From Opitutus sp. GAS368 (GTDB lineage Bacteria; Verrucomicrobiota; Verrucomicrobiia; Opitutales; Opitutaceae), in contig CAMDOO010000018.1 in NCBI GenBank assembly GCA_945903545.1, positions 1 to 45,034 of the forward strand: 45,034 nt of DNA. The letters are read 5' to 3'. This document shows, piece by piece, positions 40,715-45,034 of the stretch. Made by a program: the position numbers and the translations under genes. The notes beneath the pieces are model-generated. The model saw only the letters and a program-made list of their open reading frames with translations, did not search any database and was not told the DNA's origin. Each line of letters opens with the position of its first letter. Position 1 is the stretch's first letter.

Positions 40715-41857
40715 TCATCCGGGTTGATCGGTTAGCTTCGGGCCCAAGCGCTTTTTCGCGGAAAGCCGCAATTCCGCGACGGCTTTCCTGATTTCTTCAT
40801 CGGTTCCGAGAGTAAAGTCGGTTGTGACTTTCAACCAATCCACCGGTTGGAGCAGGGACAGTTCGGGGATTCTCATCTGTGGAAACCTGTCCAGGTAACC
40901 GTTCAGGGTATCGATGCCGGCGAGATAGATGCTGCCGGCGCCCTCTTTGTTTCCCGACTGCCCTTCTCTCTCTAATTGCAGTGCCCGGCGGTTTCCCTCG
41001 GCTTCCTTTTCCGCCTCCGCCCGTTGGCGCTGGGCGCGCGAAAATCCAGTGGCGATACGGGCGTTACGTTCCTCTAACCGTGCAATCTCCGACTGGAGAA
41101 CGCTGGTTTGGTGGAAATGATAATAAACCGCTAGGGTGATGATGGCGGCGACGGTGGTCTTCTGGAGCGTGGTCATGGCGATTGTTTTTGTGACCTCAAG
41201 GGCCGCGGCCCCGATGGCCGCGGGGGTAAGGAAGCTCCCCGCGGAGATTGTGGCCCCGAGGGCAGCCGGCGCGGTTTCGATCGCGTGGGCCGAGAGATCG
41301 GTCGCGAGCCCGGCGGCGGTGATGGCGACGCCGCGTTTGGCGAGGAGGGGGCGGAGCTGTTCGAGGGCGCGGCTGACGCGTTTCTGGGCGGCGTCCTCGG
41401 TGGTGCCGAGGGCGGTGCCGATGTCGCGCAGGCTCTTTTGCTCGAAGAAGCGCAGCAGGATCGCGCTGCGGTCGGTCTCGGGGAGTGCGGCCACCGCTTC
41501 GTCGAGGAGGGGCTCGACCTGGAGCCACGCGGAGGGATTCGGGTTCATGGCGGAAAGTTCGGCGGCGGCCTGCTCGCGCACGCGGCGCCGGGTTTCGTCG
41601 CGCACGGCGTTGATCGCGGTGCGGCGGGTCACGACGTGCAGCCATGCGACCAGCGGCTGACCGGGCTGGAGGCGCGACGCCTGCCGGGCGAGCTCGAGGA
41701 ACACCGACTGCGCCACCTCTTCCGCGAGCTCACGAGAGGCGGTCTGCCGGCGTGCAGCGGAGTAGACGAGGTTGAGGTGCCGCCCCACAAGCGCCGCAAA
41801 GGCGTCCTGCGCACCCTCCCGGGCAAAGCGCTCCAGCAATGGCCAGTCGTCATTCAT
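40715..41857 (-). CDS. Long ECF sigma factor with membrane-spanning C-terminal extension
   Basis: A 380-residue protein. Sigma region 2 occupies about 10-90 (LVYSAARRQTASRELAEEVA) and region 4 about 118-172 (LPETDRSAILLRFFEQKSLR then DIGTALGTTEDAAQ). The sigma part would end near 180. Beyond it are a hydrophobic stretch, a clear membrane helix at 233-247 (TTVAAIITLAVYYHF), a charged coiled coil (252-295) and a domain of about 75 residues (FPQMRIPELSLLQPVDWLKV) common in long verrucomicrobial ECF factors. A sigma factor tied to the membrane could respond to an envelope signal without a separate anti-sigma. The 3' third has visibly lower G+C than the sigma part. Confidence 0.85.
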   Translation of the reverse strand: MNDDWPLLERFAREGAQDAFAALVGRHLNLVYSAARRQTASRELAEEVAQSVFLELARQASRLQPGQPLVAWLHVVTRRTAINAVRDETRRRVREQAAAELSAMNPNPSAWLQVEPLLDEAVAALPETDRSAILLRFFEQKSLRDIGTALGTTEDAAQKRVSRALEQLRPLLAKRGVAITAAGLATDLSAHAIETAPAALGATISAGSFLTPAAIGAAALEVTKTIAMTTLQKTTVAAIITLAVYYHFHQTSVLQSEIARLEERNARIATGFSRAQRQRAEAEKEAEGNRRALQLEREGQSGNKEGAGSIYLAGIDTLNGYLDRFPQMRIPELSLLQPVDWLKVTTDFTLGTDEEIRKAVAELRLSAKKRLGPKLTDQPG

Positions 41858-41927
41858 CGGGGTTCACCTAGATATCCCCGCCGCCCCGGCCGATCCGACA
41901 GAAAAAATAAGGGATCCGGATGTTTGG

Positions 41928-42237
41928 CACACAGAGGCACAGGGCGGCGGAGGCGCAACCAAACCCCGGAAGAGTAGCCGCAAAAAGGCGCAAAAATTGC
42001 CGGGGCTGCGAAGGGAGTTTCCCGTGCGCTTATAAGCGCGATGGCGACGTGGCCGGAGCCGGAGGAATTTTTGTGCCTTTTCGTGGCCAAAACGGTTTGG
42101 AATTCGTCGCGGCCCGCGAGGATTTACAAATACAGCAATATGGCGGACACGGAGTCCGGAACCATTTTTCGGGTTCAAACCTCTGCGCTCTTTGGGTTGT
42201 GAGCCGTAGGCCCGGCGAAGGCTGGCTCCTCTGTGTG
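41928..42237. repeat. Patch of nested inverted repeats
   Basis: Outer arms CACACAGAGG (41928-) and CCTCTGTGTG (42228-42237). Inside lies a second pair, AGCCGCAAAAAGGCGCAAAAA (part, near 41975) against TTTTTGTGCCTTTTCG (near 42069-42084). It fills most of the roughly 490-base gap between the sigma factor and the hydroxylase; no gene is supported here. Confidence 0.5.
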
Positions 42238-42269
42238 AAACCAATCCGGAAGCATCGCGGCCGGCTCAG

Positions 42270-42322
42270 CGAGCCCCTCGACAAGCTCGGGGCCTTGAGC
42301 CTGTCGAAACGGCCAGCCCTAC
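42270..42322. repeat. Repeat ending in CTAC (GAGCCCCTCGACAAGCTC type)
   Basis: Contains GAGCCCCTCGACAAGCTCGG and GAGCCTGTCGAAAC and ends GGCCAGCCCTAC, so it again carries a GTAG end on the minus strand. The CTCGACAAGCTC core is a widespread bacterial repeat. It lies 27 bases beyond the hydroxylase stop. Confidence 0.5.
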
Positions 42323-42348
42323 CCCCGGACGGTCGTCCGGAACCGGCG

Positions 42349-43206
42349 TTACCGCGCTCGGTTGGCCTCGCGGCGGCGCTGGACCATCTCGTCGGTCTTG
42401 CGGTCCACCCAGCGGATCAGGGCGCAGGGTTTCGGGCTGACGAATTCCGTCTCCGTCCATTCCGAGCCGTCGACGTAGAGGCTCTTGGGCAGGAGGAAGG
42501 TGCCAAACACCCAGTCGGCGACCGGCAGGGTGAAGAAGCCGGAGATGGCCTCGTTGCAGTCGATCACGGCGTGATGGCGCAGGTGGAAGCTGTAGACCTT
42601 GCGCCAGAACCAGCCCATTTGCTTATGCTCGATGAGCGGGGCCCAGCGTTCGAAGGACCAGTGCTCGATGGCGTGGAACACCTCGTAGAGCGTGAGCGAG
42701 AAGGCGGTGGCGATGAAGCCGCCGAGAAACCACGGCAGCCCGGGGGCGATCCAGTGCAGGACGATCAGCAGGGGAGTCAGCGCGGCGCCGAAAACCGCGA
42801 GCGTGTACCACGGAAAGAACGAGGCCTCGCCCTGCTCGGGCTCCGTCACCGGGTAGATGTTCTCGACGTAGGGGACGTCGCGGCCGCTGGCGGTGCGGCG
42901 GCGTCCGATGCGGGTGAGCGAGTGGTGCAGGGTGTGCTGGCGGTAGAAACGGCTGAGGAAGGACGCCACCGGCTTGTGCAGGACATAGCGGTGGAAGCCG
43001 TACTCGACGAAGCAGTTGAACATCGAGATCGCGAGGAAGACGGCGGCAAAACGCAGCGGGGTTGTGGCGATCTGGGTCTGCCAGACGGCCTCCGGCGCGA
43101 GGAGCCAGAGGAGCCCGGCGAGGCCGGCGAGCGAGACAGCGACCGTAAAAAGGAAGAGGGGGAGGGAGAACTGTTCCTCCACTTGGGGCTTTGCTGATTC
43201 AGACAT
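42349..43206 (-). CDS. Sterol desaturase / fatty acid hydroxylase family protein
   Basis: A 285-residue integral-membrane di-iron protein. The histidine motifs are FHRYVLH, HTLHH, HAIEH and FHLRHH, with four hydrophobic segments (for example LFLFTVAVSLAGLAGLLWLL and FLGGFIATAFSLTLYEVF). This family hydroxylates or desaturates sterol, carotenoid or fatty-acyl substrates; which one cannot be told from sequence. The insertion between the second and third motifs is typical. No pathway neighbours are present, though the window also holds a desaturase and the CFA-type operon. It ends in TAA. Confidence 0.85.
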   Translation of the reverse strand: MSESAKPQVEEQFSLPLFLFTVAVSLAGLAGLLWLLAPEAVWQTQIATTPLRFAAVFLAISMFNCFVEYGFHRYVLHKPVASFLSRFYRQHTLHHSLTRIGRRRTASGRDVPYVENIYPVTEPEQGEASFFPWYTLAVFGAALTPLLIVLHWIAPGLPWFLGGFIATAFSLTLYEVFHAIEHWSFERWAPLIEHKQMGWFWRKVYSFHLRHHAVIDCNEAISGFFTLPVADWVFGTFLLPKSLYVDGSEWTETEFVSPKPCALIRWVDRKTDEMVQRRREANRAR

Positions 43207-43320
43207 GGGGGGCGATCCTTCGGAACTTCAGGGACAAGACAACCGTTGATGTCAGGAAAAATTGCGCATTTTTTGAACAGATTTCCAGCAAGCCGGGGCC
43301 GTGTCGTGGGCCTTATTCCG

Positions 43321-43443
43321 GTAGGGCGGCGACTCCGCTCGCCGCCGGGTGTAGTCGGGGTGCCCTCACCCCGAATGGATCTTCTCCGGGTGAAGGCACC
43401 CGGACTACATTCGATTACGGCGCGGACGGAGTCCACGCCCTAC
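43321..43443. repeat. REPIN family B copy 2 with another element nested in its loop
   Basis: The left arm GTAGGGCGGCGACTCCGCTC matches family B copy 1. The right arm GGCGCGGACGGAGTCCACGC ends CCCTAC at 43443. A complete family D element sits between the arms at 43351-43408. Confidence 0.82.
43351..43408. repeat. REPIN family D, nested inside family B copy 2
   Basis: Begins GTAGTCGGGGTGCCCTCACC (hairpin GGGGTG/CACCCC) and ends GGGTGAAGGCACCCGGACTAC in inverse orientation. Both halves are hairpins. It occupies the loop of 43321-43443. Confidence 0.8.
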
Positions 43444-43469
43444 CACGGCAGAATCCGGATCGGACTGCC

Positions 43470-43484
43470 GGGGGGGGGGGGGGG
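43470..43484. repeat. Run of 15 G
   Basis: An uninterrupted guanine tract in the hydroxylase-pnuC gap. It could be a slippage-prone tract, a G-quadruplex former or a sequencing artefact. The rest of this roughly 550-base gap holds the palindromes listed and no supported gene. Confidence 0.8.
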
Positions 43485-43527
43485 AAGGAGGCAACCCACG
43501 ACGGGAGCCGGGTGGCTGACGAATCGT

Positions 43528-43551
43528 CCCTGCCCTCCCGGGCAGGGCTAC
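43528..43551. repeat. Solo REP hairpin ending in CTAC
   Basis: CCCTGCCC (43528-43535) pairs perfectly with GGGCAGGG (43540-43547) around a 4-base loop and is followed by CTAC. No inverted partner was found beside it. Confidence 0.6.
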
Positions 43552-43578
43552 AAGATTCGGTCGTGGGGCTTTTTGAAT

Positions 43579-43637
43579 GTAGGAGCGGGTTTATCCCGCG
43601 AATGATCGCCGGAATCGCGGCGTAAAGCCGCTCCTAC
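43579..43637. repeat. REPIN family A copy 5
   Basis: Begins GTAGGAGCGGGTTTATCCCG and ends AAAGCCGCTCCTAC, nearly identical to copy 3. It lies upstream of pnuC. Confidence 0.88.
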
Positions 43638-43758
43638 ATTCGGACCCGGTCTTCAATCGGTACCCTCACCCAAGATTCAGTCCGCGGTGTCGGGCCCGGC
43701 GGTCGGTAGCGGTTTTCCTTCGCCAGTCTGTCGTTCGTTTGAGTGATACTTGGGCGCC

Positions 43759-44415
43759 ATGTCCGACGTACTCCGTCAAATCGCCGCCCAGTTTGCCGCT
43801 GCCACGGCACTCGATCTCGCGAACTTCATCCTCGGTGTGATCGGCGTGTGGCTGATGACCCGGCAGCGGCTCGTGGCTTTTCCGGTCGGACTGGTGGCGG
43901 TCTCGGTGCAGGGCGTCCTGTTCTACCAGCAGAAGTATTTCGCCGATGCCCTGCTGCAGGTTTTCTTCTTCGTCACGCTCGCCTGGGGCTGGCGGCACTG
44001 GGTGCGCGACCGCGGGGATTCGTCCGAGCTGCCGGTGACGCGGCTCACCGCCCGCGGCTGGGTTCTCACCCTGGGGGCCAGCGCCGCGGTGACGGCCGGC
44101 TGGGCGCTCACGCTCGGGCCGTGGCTGGGTTCGGTCCAGCCGTGGCGTGACGCTTTCATCGCGGCCTTCAGCGTGACCGCGCAAGTCCTGCAGGTCCGGA
44201 AGATTTTCGAGAACTGGCTGCTCTGGATCGTGGTGAACGTCGTGGCGGTACAGTCGTATCTGAGCGCGGTGGGAGCCTATACCGCGCTGCTCTATCTCAT
44301 TTATCTCGGGCTGGCGGTCGCGGGTCTCCTCGCCTGGCGGAAGGCGATGGTTTCCGCTGTAGGCCGGGTGACTTCACCCGGCGATCATGGGGCGGATCGG
44401 CAATCCACCGGGTGA
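43759..44415 (+). CDS. pnuC: Nicotinamide riboside transporter, PnuC family
   Basis: A 218-residue inner-membrane protein with about seven hydrophobic segments. Family features are ILGVIGVWLMTRQRLVAFPV, FFFVTLAWGWRHW and VRKIFENWLLWIVVNVVAVQ (the ENW...W signature). PnuC proteins let nicotinamide riboside enter by facilitated diffusion, trapped by phosphorylation; the kinase is the next gene. The ATG at 43759 is chosen over a TTG nine bases upstream. The normal protein seems to end near LLAWRKAM; the last 18 residues (VGRVTSPGDHGADRQSTG) and the stop are encoded by a REPIN that begins in frame at 44359. Confidence 0.9.
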   Translation: MSDVLRQIAAQFAAATALDLANFILGVIGVWLMTRQRLVAFPVGLVAVSVQGVLFYQQKYFADALLQVFFFVTLAWGWRHWVRDRGDSSELPVTRLTARGWVLTLGASAAVTAGWALTLGPWLGSVQPWRDAFIAAFSVTAQVLQVRKIFENWLLWIVVNVVAVQSYLSAVGAYTALLYLIYLGLAVAGLLAWRKAMVSAVGRVTSPGDHGADRQSTG

Positions 44416-44430
44416 GGTCACCCGGCCTAC
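44359..44430. repeat. REPIN family E inserted in the 3' end of pnuC
   Basis: Begins GTAGGCCGGGTGACTTCACC (hairpin GCCGGGTGA/TCACCCGGC) and ends GGTCACCCGGCCTAC (hairpin CCGGGTGA/TCACCCGG). The pnuC reading frame enters it at GTA and stops at TGA 44413-44415. The downstream kinase starts 13 bases after it. Confidence 0.88.
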
Positions 44431-44442
44431 AGATTTCAGTCC

Positions 44443-44994
44443 ATGCCTGATCCCATTCGCATCGCCGTCTTCGGCACCGAGTCCACCGGCAAGACCACCT
44501 TGGCCGAGCGACTGGCGGCGCATTTCCGCGCGGCGTGGTCGCCGGAGTTCGTCCGGGAGTTTTGGGAAATCAAGTCGGGCAAGATTGTCGGCGCCGACCT
44601 GGGCACGATCGCGCTCGGCCAGATGGCCAACGAGGACCGGGCCGACGACGCGGCGCAGCGCGTGGTGTTCCATGACACCGAATTGATCACCAACACGCTG
44701 TGGGCCGATGTGCTGTTTCCCGGCGAGTGTCCCGACTGGATCCGGGCCGAGGCCGCGGCGCGAAGCGGGCGTTATGCGCTTTATCTGCTCTGCGGGACCG
44801 ATGTGCCTTTTGAGCCCGATCCCCAGCGGTGTTTTCCGGCAGCGACGGACCGGGAGAAGGCGGGGCGCTTGTGGCGCGAGACCCTGAAGCAGCGCGGTCT
44901 GCCCTTCGTGGAGATCCGCGGCGGCTGGGCCGAGCGCGAGGCCGCGGCGATTGCGGCGGTGGAGGGGATCCTGAGTCGACGGGATACTTTGTAG
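44443..44994 (+). CDS. Nicotinamide riboside kinase, NadR C-terminal type
   Basis: A 183-residue P-loop kinase like the C-terminal domain of NadR. It has Walker A GTESTGKTT (11-19), WSPEFVREFWE, and FHDTELITNTLWADVLF with the catalytic-site Asp-Thr-Glu. It would phosphorylate nicotinamide riboside to NMN and so trap what PnuC lets in. The transcriptional-repressor and adenylyltransferase parts of full NadR are absent. It is the second gene of a two-gene NAD salvage operon. The TAG stop (44992-44994) is the TAG of a family A element's GTAG. Confidence 0.88.
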   Translation: MPDPIRIAVFGTESTGKTTLAERLAAHFRAAWSPEFVREFWEIKSGKIVGADLGTIALGQMANEDRADDAAQRVVFHDTELITNTLWADVLFPGECPDWIRAEAAARSGRYALYLLCGTDVPFEPDPQRCFPAATDREKAGRLWRETLKQRGLPFVEIRGGWAEREAAAIAAVEGILSRRDTL

Positions 44995-45034
44995 GAGCGG
45001 CTTTACGCCGCGATCGATCCAATCTCGCGGCGTA
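44991..45034. repeat. REPIN family A copy 6, cut by window end
   Basis: Begins GTAGGAGCGGCTTTACGCCG and reads into the second half (CGCGGCGTA) where the window stops. Its first four bases contain the stop codon of the kinase gene. Confidence 0.82.

Noticed and set aside
43207-43758. CRISPR array or small-RNA cluster in the repeat-rich gap
   Set aside because: Repeats are inverted palindromes of different families with no regular direct-repeat/spacer periodicity.

Overview
The window is G+C-rich, densely coded, and reads like the chromosome of a Verrucomicrobiota member, most likely Opitutaceae. I infer this from several traits together: long ECF sigma factors with a membrane-spanning C-terminal tail, an ECF sigma factor next to a WD40-type Ser/Thr kinase, a homospermidine synthase/decarboxylase pair, TorF-like outer-membrane proteins, and many GTAG-ended intergenic palindromes. 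No rRNA, tRNA, CRISPR array, phage or plasmid genes were seen.

Layout. 1-3944 (minus strand): lipid-modification operon (FAD oxidoreductase, DUF1365, CFA-synthase-like methyltransferase, DUF1475 cut by the window edge). 4052-5810: two divergent small ribbon-helix-helix-like proteins and an acyl-CoA desaturase. 5929-8611: Ser/Thr kinase with WD40 repeats and its ECF sigma factor. 8779-10574: CCA-adding enzyme and DUF423 protein. 10676-13246: rplM-rpsI between two TorF-like genes. 13308-16564: argC and a secreted phytase-like esterase. 16814-19424: homospermidine synthase and ornithine-type decarboxylase. 19512-24781: small lipoprotein, KLKP-motif membrane protein, dusB, and two paralogous membrane-anchored proteins. 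25043-27836: secreted beta-propeller dehydrogenase-like protein and partner. 28122-29807: ettA. 29829-30610: a RAYT transposase surrounded by REP palindromes. 30612-31433: methyltransferase. 31824-39844: a four-gene ABC system with two very large paralogous exported proteins, an ATPase and a permease. 40032-43206: msrA, a long ECF sigma factor, a fatty acid hydroxylase. 43759-44994: nicotinamide riboside uptake (pnuC) and phosphorylation.

The most interesting layer is the repeats. At least fifteen palindromic elements of several unrelated hairpin families all begin with GTAG and/or end with CTAC. One family surrounds an intact-looking RAYT gene, the enzyme class known to mobilise REP sequences by recognising a GTAG-type tetranucleotide. 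Some elements sit inside the loop of others, four genes take their TAG stop codon from the element's GTAG, and one gene (pnuC) has its last 18 codons and stop inside an element. The second candidate system is the ABC cluster at 31.8-39.8 kb.

Translation starts here rarely show a Shine-Dalgarno motif; leaders tend to be pyrimidine-rich, so start choices rest on homology, overlap with neighbours and signal peptides.
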